Assembly: GCA_028095005.1 (NCBI GenBank)
Contig: CM051460.1
Location: 149,663,461-149,727,460, forward strand
DNA: 64,000 nt
Direction of reading: 5' to 3'
DNA from: Rhynchospora pubera
Taxonomy: Eukaryota > Streptophyta > Magnoliopsida > Poales > Cyperaceae
The translations under genes were made by a program, and so were the position numbers. Below, one piece after another: positions 12,370 to 23,900 of the stretch (the stretch's first letter is position 1; every line of letters starts with the position of its first letter). The notes beneath the pieces are model-generated. The model made no database searches, was not told the origin of the DNA, and saw only the letters and a list, made by a program, of their open reading frames with translations.

Positions 12370-12860
12370 GAAACATTGTAGCTGAAGTACTTGAATTGAG
12401 ATCCCGATGTACAATGAAACATTGTAAACATCCATGTCAAGTATCAACTCGCATTTTGAAAGTCTGTAGTATTAACTTGTGAGATGGGGATATAACAGTC
12501 ATCAGACTTGGTAATTAAAATAAGAGAAAATTGACTAAAAGAATTTAAAATAAGAAAGCTTATGCATATTGTTGTCTTCATAGATTAGTTGTGAATCATT
12601 TTTTATGTAATTTAAATATTATTTAGTTTTCCATTAAAGGCCAGTAGAAATTTCAAGTTTTTTTATGATAGGTAAACTTGCATCAAATTTCATCATTTTT
12701 CTACATGTAAGGCATATATACAGACTATATATTATCTTGTAATTGTCAGATTTTAAAATAAAGTTAATAAGATGGTTGTCAAAATTATGCCTTTTTTTTA
12801 TCACATTAGTCTCGTTGATGCAATATCCAACAAGCTTTTCTCACCATCTAACATCAAGTA
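12370..12860. repeat. Duplicated segment shared with 25350-25795
   Basis: It begins AGCTGAAGTACTTGAATTGA and matches about 445 bp downstream of PYRR with scattered differences and small indels, up to the CAAGCTTTTCTCACCATCTA region. It therefore lies 3' of both CDC73 and PYRR. No function is recognised. Confidence 0.8.
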
Positions 12861-13001
12861 ATTCTCATCACAATGTCTCTCATCAACGAACATGATGGAA
12901 TGTGACTTGCAAAGGTGTGACAAATTCTGTTTTTTAATTGCTTTAACTGTGATGGAATAGTTTCTTTAATTCCAAATCAAGAACCCATGAACTCATAAAA
13001 G

Positions 13002-13354
13002 CAATATTTTGAAAACTGGACCGGACCGGCCGGTTCAACCGATTTAACCGGGAACCGGACAATGGTCCGGTCTATTTGGGCCAGAAAACCATCGGTTTTT
13101 TAATTAAGAATTGAGAACAAAATTGGAGAAAGAGGTGCATTCTTTGGGATTCGAACTGTGGTTTTCACATCACAGTACAATAGTGATAGCATCGCCACTG
13201 GTCCTAGAGGCTTTTGTGTATAAAATTTCATCCAAATTTATAAGTACTAATTTAAAAGGTCCGGTTTCACCAACGCTTCAAACCGGCGGACCGGTTAAAC
13301 CGACGAACTGATGGCTCAGCCAGTTCGACTTCCGGTTCGGTTTTCAAAACATTG
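13002..13354. mobile_element. hAT-like MITE (353 bp)
   Basis: Termini CAATATTTTGAAAACTGGAC and, inverted, CAATGTTTTGAAAACCGAAC, with a perfect 8-bp duplication CATAAAAG at 12994-13001 and 13355-13362. The ends are rich in CCGGTT-type motifs. The open frame inside (13111-13311) is not a gene. Confidence 0.85.
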
Positions 13355-13402
13355 CATAAAAGTAAGCATACTGGAGCAAATGAAAACTCGATTTAGGCCT
13401 AA

Positions 13403-13862
13403 ATGTCAGTTTGGTAGTTGAAGTAAAGAGCCACCAACCTTTACTCCCTTTAGATTAATGTTGTAATGCTGTCTAATGGAAAAAAAAAAAACACTGATTT
13501 AGTCTGTGAGATGAAGCTAGTAAACATAAGAATAACATATAAGCACCACATTCACATATAGTAAGCCATATAAATATAACAATATTCACATATTCACAAA
13601 ATATAGAAAACAATGATATTGTAGTTGTTGCCAATTGAGTTTCCATATTTTACATTTTTCAGATACTTTTCCATAACTAATTGAGTTTCCACTAATTCAA
13701 TGCAAAACTTGCCTAAGTTAACCTACGTGATGCTCAATAAAGGCATAAGTTTAACCTCAATTTGATCCAGTTTAGCCTCATTAGCCGATTAAACAGATAA
13801 ATTCAAAGAAGAATTACGCACTGATCAGGTAAAAAAAAAAAAAGGAGGTACCAAAGGGTTTA
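13403..13862 (-). pseudogene. Aspartic protease fragment (copy C)
   Basis: On the minus strand this matches the intron and the start of the exon with the second catalytic aspartate in the larger pseudogene at 40478-54588: a peptide beginning INLKGVKVGGSLLQLP, then a stop. The upstream intron follows, then the very end of the preceding exon (GGTACC just before 13862). It is cut off on both sides and cannot encode a protease. Confidence 0.75.
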
Positions 13863-13886
13863 GGGTTTAGGATTTAGCGAAAATTG

Positions 13887-13995
13887 TAACACAACCTCTA
13901 CCTTAAGCAGTATACATAATGCTTGAGCATCCATGCGTAATGGACGTTTGAGTGATTGATTTTAAGCGTATTATTTCTTTTGAGTATTTTTCATT
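13887..13995 (+). mobile_element. Copia relic: segment upstream of a 3' LTR
   Basis: The sequence CCTCTACCTTAAGCAGTATA through GCGTATTATTTCTTTTGAG matches 52263-52365, the non-coding piece between the pol relic and the 3' LTR of the Copia element at 44572-54219. It is an isolated, diverged fragment. Confidence 0.7.
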
Positions 13996-14330
13996 GCAAC
14001 ATCTTCTTACAAACTTTTCCTTCTTTTTTTCTACAGAATACTTGCTTTCTCTCTTTTTGCATACAGAAATTTTGTGAAGCAAAAGAAAAATGAATAGAAA
14101 CTCTCTCAATCTCTCTAGTTTCTCCTTTTTTTTCTGCGCAGAAAAATCCTCTCTCTCTCTTTTTTTTTTTTTTTGCGTGACTCTCTTCATTCTTCCTCCG
14201 TTTTTTTTTTTTAGATGCCCCCTTCTGGGATATTTAAAAGTGCCAAGAAGAAACAGAGGCGGTTCTGGAGATGGTTAACATAACCATCCCTTTTAAAAAA
14301 AAAATGAACGCAGCCCTGAGCCTCTTCTTC

Positions 14331-14504
14331 GGGAATTGCTTTCTACACTTCTCATTTGTAGAGATTCACTCCCTTTGGACGAAAATGCCCCTCCTATTTT
14401 CAATTGGATGTGAATAGAGGGACGTAAATTTAAGAAATTCGAAGGGTATTTTCGTCCAAAAGAGAGTGAATCTCAAAAACCGGAGAGTGTAGGAAGCAAT
14501 TCCC
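14331..14504. mobile_element. Mutator-type MITE (174 bp)
   Basis: Terminal inverted repeats start GGGAATTGCTTTCTACACTT on the left and, inverted, GGGAATTGCTTCCTACACTC on the right, extending about 60 bp. A perfect 9-bp duplication CTCTTCTTC lies at 14322-14330 and 14505-14513, diagnostic of Mutator-like transposition. Confidence 0.9.
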
Positions 14505-14522
14505 CTCTTCTTCACGCTGCTT

Positions 14523-14963
14523 TAGTGAAAGTAAAAAAGGCCGGGCCGAATTTTAAAGGACCGGGATTTGACGGGTTTGGTAGAAGGACCGGATCGGACC
14601 GGGTTAAGAAAAAGGATCGAGATGGAACGGGTTAGACGGGTTTGATTTTTGAAAAACGAGGCCGGCCCTTGTAGGTCATTGGCCCTTCTAGTCCTCTAAA
14701 ATTATACCAACATTTAATTTTTTTAATAGTTTTTTAATCTCTATCGTCCCATCATGATCAAATAGTCACTACTATTGAACGATTAGGTCGGATCCGGCCC
14801 TTCAACATCCATCTTTGAAAAAAATTAGATCCGGCCCTTTCAAAATCCGGCCCTTCTAGACCCTTGTCCATCGAAAAGCCCTTCGAAAGAGCTGTCCGGT
14901 CCGAATTTTAAGACGGTCTTCCAAAGGGCGGACCAAGGGCCAAGGATTTTTAGACTATCACTA
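14523..14963. mobile_element. hAT-like non-autonomous element (about 441 bp)
   Basis: The left end TAGTGAAAGTAAAAAAGGCC and the inverted right end TAGTGATAGTCTAAAAATCC form terminal repeats. Flanking 8-mers ACGCTGCT (14514-14521) and ACGTTGCC (14964-14971) agree at 6 of 8 positions, so the target duplication is aged. The interior is rich in CCGGNCC blocks like the element at 3119. Confidence 0.7.
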
Positions 14964-15269
14964 ACGTTGCCTCACCACTTTCCGGAATTTTGTTCATCTC
15001 CATTTCATTTCCAAATGGACAGCTCCATTCTTCTGGCATGAAATATCAGCACAAATATATTTTGCGTTTCAATTATTTGAAGGTCCTCCCAATGTTCTTT
15101 TGGCATGAAAATTTAAGTGCAAATTTAGAAAATTATGAATAATTTAGTGATATAAAACTTTCCATTTTTAGACAACTAAAATATTTTTAATAATTTTCTA
15201 AACTGTATATAATTGGCATTTTCATGAAATTGAGCGTCTTTTCAAAAATTTTAATAGTCAACAATATGA

Positions 15270-15595
15270 TCTTAATCATCATCATATGAGATCAACTGAT
15301 ATTGTCATAGATTATAGTTGGATCACCAATTAGATATTGGGTTCTTCAAGACTAAGCTACAGTTCGAGATGCATAGAATCATATTAGCTTTACTGAGAAC
15401 TCCTTGATCCAAACTATCATCTTTCGTTACTTCACAAGTTTCTATGTATTTTTCTTTGGTGATGGAAACGGTTGTAATATCTCATTTAGAACAACTTCTA
15501 AACTTACAACACCACCTTTAAGCAAAACATATAGCTCAATTGTGATTACATCAATCTTTCGAAACCTGACATAAGTGTAACAACTTGCACAAGCT
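15270..15595 (-). mobile_element. Copia pol-tail relic, reverse orientation
   Basis: It is the reverse complement of a stretch very similar to 51880-52180 in the Copia element: the region encoding the end of RNase H (frame relic like YIATCEAIKEI) and the sequence after it, here seen as ACTTACAACACCACCTTTAA and AGATATTGGGTTCTTCAAGA. It is broken and non-coding. Confidence 0.7.
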
Positions 15596-15630
15596 ATTTT
15601 CCATCATAACAAAATGAAAACATATTTCAC

Positions 15631-15844
15631 TTTTAACCATTGAATGCCGAATTACAAAATCAACAGGGACGGTTAATATAATATGAAAGAAAATCAATCT
15701 TTCTTGACGAAAATCATATATTTGCATAAATTCTAGTTGACTTCTGTAATAGTCATTGAAGGAACCAACGATAATATCTTCTGCTTTCACAAATCATGCT
15801 GCCCAAAGCACCTCATGTCATACTGATACTTCCTTTATATACTA
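15631..15844. repeat. Repeat copy, duplicated at 20031-20241
   Basis: About 215 bp match the second copy with few differences and diverge exactly at TATACTA, where the Helitron begins. The piece AAATCATGCTGCCCAAAGCA also recurs inverted at about 19693-19715, so this sequence probably belongs to an older inverted-repeat element. Confidence 0.75.
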
Positions 15845-18800
15845 CTAGCATATTCGCCCACCCAATGTATGGGCAAAATTTTGATAAATTAAATATTAAA
15901 ATAGAATTTATAGCAATAATTTTGCAAAAGCATCTAATGAAAAGATTTTGCCAAAAAAATATTTAACTTGAGGATTTACTTTTTATCTCTCAGATTATGT
16001 CGATTTTAGTGCAATTTTAAAAGTAATAGTTGGCCACAGAAAAAATTGAAAATGAAGTCAGTTACTTGTACTAAATTTTAGTTGATCAAATATAAATAAC
16101 AAACATGTAATTATTATTATTGACAAATAAATCTGCAAATGCAAGGTTGTAAACAGGCAACACAAGCTTGATCTAGCGAATCACCATTTCACCCATACTT
16201 CAAAAATCATATCTGGATAAACCAATGCACATTTTGTTCTTCACTTATAAGAGTGATGAGATCGATCACAATCACATTTTTTGTGCTACTATACGTTGAC
16301 ACAAAACCAAACTTACACAAAACAAAAAAAATAAAAATAAAAATTAGAGAGAAGGAAGGAATCTTTGAATACTAATACTGGTAAAAGAGATGTTTATAAA
16401 AATTCTGAATAGACATATGTGTGTACAGTAACTGCATTCTTGGTCAAATTGCAAGTAAAAAAATTACAAAATCAATAATTTCAGTCAACAAGAACTGCAT
16501 TTTTTGTTAAATTAATGTTACAACCCCCCTCTCGCTTGGACCCAACAATATGCCCAAACATTTAACAAAATTCGTCTGGGCTCCGACTTCAATTAGCAAT
16601 GCTAACTAATCACCATACTATTGTGATTATAACCATAAACAAAGTCACAACATAAGTTGTTTTTAAGTCAAATTACTCTAGACTGATGATCTTTTATCGA
16701 GTAGCAGAAGCATCAGACATGGGCTTCTCAATCATGTCTACCGTAGGGGCCAGAACGCTACATAACCAAATTGCTTGTGACCGTATTTCTGGTAAAGAAC
16801 CATAAATTCAATCCTCACAATATTTTTAATTTATTAGTACGACAGCCCACCAGCAGTTAATTTTTTTTTTTAAAAAAAGGAACTTCTTAACACGAACAAC
16901 AATTTTCCAGTCTTAACCATAAAGCATCCAACAGCTTGGTGTTATTAGCCATTACCTTAAGCTCTATCAGGGTTAATTTTTCAAACACATGATGCACAAA
17001 TTTGTCAAATATTAATTCAAACACATGTCATAAAACATGGCCAAAAGTTCATTGTTGTAAAACTATCGTTATTGAATAATTATACCTTATCCATGTTCTT
17101 TTTTTTTGCCCCAACCTATTCAGAATCTTGACTTTGGTACTAAATTTAGTTTGAATTTTAAATGATAGTAGTAAGAGGTAGGATGTTACCTGTTTCTCGA
17201 CCTCTTTTGTTAGAGAAACTAAGTCAAATTTGATGTCCGTCTTCTACAAAAAAGAGGACAAAAGCTTGTAGATTTGTTGATATCTACTTACATTAGGTGC
17301 TCTACTTCAGGATGTTGCACCTAAAAGTAACACAAATTCTCATGAATCTCATCTCATATTACAAAATGTATCGTAAAATTATGATAGATATTTGAAATCA
17401 AGGATAATCGTGCCAACCCAAACATATTGTTTTCAAGTCACATAAAGAAATTGAGGTTATGGTTATGCAGTACATGATTAAACAGTGTGAATTCCTTACC
17501 GGCTGGTTAGGGGTGCAGGTGCATAATAGTTACATAGTAGAATGACTTTACCTGTAATCTAGCGTTACCAAGCAAGCAAATTTTCTTTTTAAAGTTGCAA
17601 CAAGCATACCTTTAGAGCCACATTGGTCTGTGATGACCTGAGTGTTGCACGATGTACCTGATTGAAATATAAACAAAATAAATTAAAATATAAAAGCCAT
17701 CTCAAACATGCACCAGCTGATTCATTTCCTAAAAAATAACATAAACGTAAATTGAGGAAAAAAAATAAGAATGTACCAGTTGATTGATGAAAAACCTTCC
17801 TCGAGACCATAAGATACAAAATTATTTGAAAGCCTTAGTAGAAATTAGGAGAAGGCAAACACCTATGATAACCTCATATGTACTATAACAATACAATCAA
17901 ATGTAAATATATAATCAGATATATAGGAAAAAGTAAAATCAGTAATTGTAACAGTACAATGCACATAGATGGTTCTATACTTGAAATTTACCTCTTCCAT
18001 ATAATCGGTGGCCATGTTATTCTTTAATCAACTCTTTTCCTTAAAAATGCTTTCTTTTGATGGCATGTCAGCACCTATCACCTCATGTAATAGCTTCTCA
18101 CCAGTAATTTGAAGTAAAGCTCCACCGTTCATCAGATTTTTCTTATTTTATGTTTGAGGAGACAATTGCACACAATAATTTTCGACTCTAAGGTCTAAAT
18201 TGTACTATGATGGCTTGAATATTTTAATTAAGAAAAACAAATATTTAAAAAAGGAACATATTGAAACATTAAATTACATAAAAAGGTTGCAGCAACCTGC
18301 ATCTTTGTAGATTTACCCTTTGCCATTTTTTTTTCTTCAATGTATGAAAGAGGGCTCTAGCAAGGTTGCGCCCCACTATCCATGGCTTCTCTGACAATTA
18401 TTTTCTTTGATGGCATAAAGCTAGGGCCTTGTCATCATCAATTTTGGATGGCGTCACACCTATTGTTGCAGAACTTGGTATTTTCCCTCCTCTTTATTAG
18501 TCACCTGAAAAGTGCACTGTATTAGAAATGATATGAAAATTATTTGCAATTTAAAGAAAAAAAATTCTTGACTGAACTACAGGTTCTGACATGAATTTTT
18601 TCATGTGAATATTTTTCTTTATTAAGGGGATACATCAAACCTTATGAGTTGTTCTATGCGTACAATTTCTCAAATAGATTGTATGCACCTATAACACTGT
18701 TAAAGAATCAAACATTAAAATGCAAAGTTCATAGAAAATGTTACATTTTGCAAATGATATACTTATTTGGCTAATCACGTTTGACTTCCATCGATACATA

Positions 18801-19556
18801 GTCAAGAAAAAACTATTATAATGACCCTAAAATAGATTTGAACAGAAGAAATAAAAGTACTTTATAATTCAATACATCAAAATTCGATTTGTATAAAAAA
18901 TAAAAGTACTCAAGAATGACATAAGAAAGAGGCAAATTTAAAGTACTTTATAATTCAATACATCAAAGTAGCATATATTCTAGAGAAAGGCAGAAAAAAA
19001 AGAAAAGTATCTCGTCAAGCATTATCTAGTGCGAGATGGACGTTACTGGTAATAGAGATGTGGAGAGGCGCTGTCTCGGGGAGTTGGAGCTGAGGAGGAG
19101 AAAAAGGCGCACATGAACGGAGCGGAGGAGCGCGATAGAGGAAAGCGGCGACCATGGTTGGTGGGGAAATTGGGTTGGAGAGGGGAAAGAGAAGCAACGA
19201 CCAAAAAACTCACGAGAAAAGAATGAGTTGAGGCGGCTGATTTAGGACGAGAGCAAAACCCTAGCGCACAATAAAGGAGAGGATGCAGGGGATTTCCCTT
19301 TTCTGGAGCAGCAAAAAAAAAACGTTTAGCGCAAAAACGGGGGCTCGAACTCATGCTACGCAAAATTTGGCGCTACCGTCCAGCGACTTGGCGACTTTAG
19401 ACCTATTTGTGTGTAGAGTCGACTCCTTTATAGAAATAGCGATCTAAACCGTACATCATATTGATCAATGATTTATAATGATGCTAACAAAATTGTTTGG
19501 ACTCCTTTGTGTGAAAAATGCTGACCTTACTAAGGGTGCTTTATAAGTAGTAGAGA
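15845..19556 (-). mobile_element. Non-autonomous Helitron (3.7 kb)
   Basis: On the minus strand it starts TCTCTACTACTTATAAAGCA at 19556, a classic plant Helitron 5' end, and finishes with a short GC stem-loop (GCCCA...TGGGC, 15856-15874), a 7-nt spacer and CTAG (15845-15848). The flanking bases are A before the 5' end and T after the 3' end, the normal A|T insertion site with no target duplication. No Rep/helicase frame is seen. Near the 5' end a GC-rich minus-strand stretch (about 19015-19363) looks like a captured or promoter-like fragment of unknown origin. The rest of the interior is AT-rich with no gene I can name. Confidence 0.8.
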
Positions 19557-20030
19557 TTAAAACTCAAAAGGTCGGGAAAATATATACGGGAAAATTATGC
19601 ACCAAAACAAATCTTTTTTATATCATACTTTCTTTATTTACTATTTTCTTAAAAGCCACAAGCAAAATTGTCAAAATATTTGTCATACCTGGAGGCGCTT
19701 TGGGCAGCATGATTTTTGCTTGGAACAACCTATATTTTTCCTAAATGTCTAAATTACTCTTATATCAATTAATATTCCTTTCATCGTGCTTTTAGTTTAT
19801 TTCCTTAATCATGCTTTTCTTCTCTTCTAGGTTTTTCGGCTAAAAAATTATTTTTCTCCCTCGCTCTTGAAAGGTCTTATTGCCTCTAGTTTTACGAATT
19901 TGCATTCACAGATCTCTTGTGCAAATAATCGCAAATCTTCATCCTTCAGGTAATAAGGAATTTTTATATTAAACTATTTTATTTTTGTTATGGTTTTGAC
20001 GGATGTTCTACTAAAAAATGGGTTCTCTTT

Positions 20031-20241
20031 TAACCATTGAATGCCGAATTACAAAATCAACAGGGACAATTAATATAATATGAAAGAAAATCAATCTTTC
20101 TTGACGAAAATCATATATTTGCATAAATTCTAGTCGACTTCTAATAGACATTGAAGGAACCAATGATAATATCTTGTGTTTTCACAAATCATGCTGCCCA
20201 AAGCACCTCATGTCATACTGATACTTCCTTTATATACTATT
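20031..20241. repeat. Second copy of the 15631-15844 repeat
   Basis: Closely matches the first copy up to CCTTTATATACTA and then continues into unrelated sequence. It supports the Helitron 3' boundary at 15845. An inverted piece (CGCTTTGGGCAGCATGAT, about 19697) may be the other terminus of a 0.5-kb element ending near 20222. Confidence 0.7.
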
Positions 20242-20613
20242 TTTAATTTCAATTCTTTTTTTAGAAATAAGGTTTATGAGATGTTGAGCTACAACTTACT
20301 AGTCCTACTGAGTTATTTATTGATCTCGAGTACATGAAGGATTTGTCAAAAGATATATATCAATGGACAAAGGAAATTATATCGTTTGTCATGAATAAGA
20401 TATATACAATAAACATTGAAATTATATCAAAAGACAAAAGGAAATTAAATCCTCTCAAGAGAGAGGAAATTTTCCACGAATAAGATGTATATCATTTATC
20501 AAAGAAAGAAGAAACAATCTTAAAATATCAGATTTCACTTTTTACAACAGAGGATAAAACTTTGTATTGAAAAATTGAAATAAAAAAATTAAAAAAGGTG
20601 GGGGTTTAGGGAC

Positions 20614-20737
20614 GGGGAGGGGGCACACTAGCTGTGTACGGGCCTCCCATGGCACACAAGTTATGTGCCGAAGCACACTAGGTGTGTGCCGGACGAAGAG
20701 GTCCGGATCAAGGTTCTAGGTGCCACCGTAGCGGCGA
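20614..20737. promoter_or_regulatory. Palindromic 124-bp segment upstream of PYRR
   Basis: It contains three imperfect palindromes: GCACACTAGCTGTGTAC, GGCACACAAGTTATGTGCC and GCACACTAGGTGTGTGC. The same 124-bp segment lies before both partial PYRR copies (35659-35782 and 54835-54958). The distal copy differs at only about four positions here while the sequence after it is much more diverged. A regulatory role is inferred from position, symmetry and conservation. It could also be the edge of a small repeat. Confidence 0.5.
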
Positions 20738-20969
20738 GACCGGATGTGAGTTGTATGTTTATATACGCTAAAATATTTAGTTCTACATACACTGTGGGAT
20801 AAAACATAAAAGCGGAGTATCCGGCAGTCCGGCTGCAAATAGATAAAGGCCGAAAGTTGGCCCAAAACTCTTCCCAAGTTCTCCTCTCTTCCCATTCCCT
20901 TTTCCTTCCCTCCCGAGTCCCGAGTCCCGACGAGTCCCAATTATTATTATTAAAACATAACATAACACC

Positions 20970-23900
20970 ATGCCCCATCTCCATCTCCATCTCCATCTCC
21001 GTCTCTCCTCCTTATCACCACCGCCACCTCCCACCTCTCTCCGCTCCAATCTCCCGTCGCCACGCCTCACCATCACCTGCTCCGCCACCTCCGCCTCTCA
21101 TGATGTCTCTCTCCTTCTCCGAGCCGCCGACGTCGCCGACCGCTCCGCTGGCCTCTCCTCCCCACACCCTAATTTCGGCTGTGTAATCGCACGCAAGGAC
21201 TCCCATGAAGTCGTTGGAGAAGGTTTCCTCTATGCGCAAGGCACTAAGTGTGCTGAATTACAAGCCGTCGAGGCTGCCGGCGAATTGGCTACTGGCGGGG
21301 TTGCCTATTTGAATCTAGAACCGGGTGATTGCTACGGAGATCATACAGCTGTTTCTGCTCTTGTTCAGGTGGTCATTTGTATGCTCTGAGCAAGTCCTTG
21401 TTGTTTAAATGTGGATATGTTGTTTAAATTGTTTAAATGGGGATATTTTGTTTATGCACTAATTTGTATTAATTAGGCAGGAATCTCTCGGGTCGTGGTC
21501 GGTCTTCGCCACCCACTTCATCATCTGCGTGGCAAAGCCATACAATCTCTAAGAAGCGAAGGCACTCAAGTTCATGTTTTAGGAGAAGATCTGAAAAGTC
21601 GACTGTATGAGGTTCATATTTAGTCCTCTTTTCTATACTACATTTCTCATGTTTTACGTCAGCAAAAGGTATCTTGGTACCTGCCACTTTAGTTACACTA
21701 GCAGCAATTAAATTATTATTAAGAGGAGTTCAACTGGTTGGCAAACTCTTTTTTAAGTTCTTTTATCTTTTTGATTCTATGATGTAGGAAGCTCTGAAGT
21801 CTTGCCTAACTGTCAATGCACCATTGCTTTACCGAGCTGCCTTCCGTGTCCCGTTCTCAGTTCTCAAATATGCAATGACACTGGATGGTAAGCGACAAAG
21901 ATCTTCATCCCATCCTGTCTGGAATATTTTATTGAAAATGTCATTGACTCATTGTCGCAAATTGTCCTTGAAAGGTAAAATTGCTGCTAGTAGTGGGCAT
22001 GCCTCCTGGGTGAGCAGCAAGTTATCTAGAGGTCGAGTTTTTGAGTTGCGTGGGAGAAGTGATGCTATTGTTGTGGGTGGCAATACTGTACGTCGTGATG
22101 GTATACTATATTCTATTATATTGAAATTTGTTATTTGTCAACTCGAGCTCCAACCTTTCTCATTACACTCGCCCGGTTGGAATTTACTGATGCATGTCCT
22201 CAGTCCTTATATTCAGTTTGGAGGTGTAATCTTTAGTGTGTCTTTCATGATTAATGATATTGTATGCTTCTTTGGATTTCTCCTTTTTTAAGTCCCCACT
22301 TAAATAGTGTTTAGAATTTTTCTGTTTGAGCTGTATTATTAACTCTGGTTGTAACTTTTTGCCAACAGTTGTTGTATTGTGCCACCAAAATTCCCCATTC
22401 TTTCTTTAAAACTCTGTAATACATACTTAGAGGAGAAATCTTTATTTCATGATTTATGTATTGTTTCAATTCCCATCATCTAACAGAAGTACCTTTAGTT
22501 TGATCTCAGACCCTCAACTGACTGCAAGACATGGTGGCAGTCATGTCCCAGTTCGAATTGTGATGTCCCAGACCTTTGATCTACCCGAAGAGGCAAAGCT
22601 ATGGAACATACTCGAAGCTTACACCATAGTCGCTACACAAAGGGGAGCCAGGAAAGATCTACAAAAGAAGCTTGCTGCTAAGGGGGTTGAAGTGGTGGAG
22701 TTTGATATATTAAACCCGAGAGACGTGATGGCATATTGCTATGATCGTGGCTACCTCTCGGTGCTATGGGAGTGTGGTGGTGGACTGGCAGCACCAGCTA
22801 TTTCAGCGGGTGTTATTCACAAGGTGCGTCTTACTGATTGTAATACTTGCTTGGGATGTCAATTCATAACCCATAATTTTAATTTTGCATTGGTTGGGCT
22901 GATAGTTGCTCTTTTTGAGTATTCTTTTTATTTTTTAAATTGCAGAGCACTCACAGACTTATTAATTAACACATACATCTGAACTGCTTTTATGTTTTAC
23001 TTTTCTTGTCTGATATCCCTGATTGCACCGATATTGTAAAGATCAACCTATCTCTAACGTTATGGATTGATAAACAGTAATTAATTGTTCTGCCAGGTTT
23101 ATGCTTTTGTGGCCCCGAAAATCATAGGTGGAGTAAATGCTCCTTCACCAGTTGGTGAACTAGGGATGGTTCAAATGTCTCAAGCACTAAATTTAGTTGA
23201 TGTCTCCTTTGAACAGGTGATTCTACCCTCAAAATGATCATACTTTATGATTTGGGGCTTGTGCTGTAACTGTTGAAATAAATTCAATAGATTACTATGA
23301 AACAGTTTAATACTGGTAGCTGGACAGGGCTGGACTCCTGTTGGTAGACCTTGCTTAAGCTTAACTAGTTCCTACTCCTAAGTAATGACAAGAACAGGGT
23401 GTTTAATTTGGTGGCAACGTGTGTTTTATGGGATAGGGGTGGGGGTTTGTGTGGGTTTAAGTTTGTTGTGCAAGTGTCTGCAGTTGTTGAAAATTGTGCT
23501 GTTGTTTACTCAGCCCAAAAAGTTTGATATTTTGTTATATGGTCATATTCATGTTTTTTACAGCTTCCTTTTGATAGCTGTTATTCGGCATATCGGTCAA
23601 CCTAATTTCTCTTGTTTATTGTTTCGGCAAAGAAGTTTTAATTGACCATGCAACTATTCTTCTTATTTATAAACTGACATTACAGATTGGACCAGATATG
23701 CTGATAAGTGGATATCTCCAGCCCATACCTGATCTGTCTCCTACTATTCCGTCTGCTGATGAAATCCCCTCTATTGATCCGGCTCTATCTCCTTATGAGA
23801 CAAACATTATATCTTTCTATAAGACATGGGACCCTTTTGGAGCCTTCTCAAATTTCTCTCCTCACCCTATTGAAATGCCTTATGAAAATGGCAAGCACGC

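Noticed and set aside
12379..12440. A kinase catalytic-loop-like reading (IVHRDLNSS) on the minus strand, also at 25356
   Set aside because: The match is nine residues long, the expected Asn-Ile-Leu-Leu continuation is absent, and surrounding frames are broken.
13111..13311. Short + frame as a small gene
   Set aside because: It lies wholly within the 353-bp MITE at 13002-13354 and has no independent support.
13857..13880. Interstitial telomere repeat (GGGTTTAGGGTTTAGG)
   Set aside because: Only two or so units; common as a telo-box or by chance. The CCCTAAT units near 43770 also have the wrong sequence for a plant telomere.
19043..19363. A plastid-targeted first exon inside the Helitron
   Set aside because: The Ser/Pro/Phe-rich frame on the minus strand has no following exon I can join and matches no family I know. 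It stays an unassigned GC-rich fragment.
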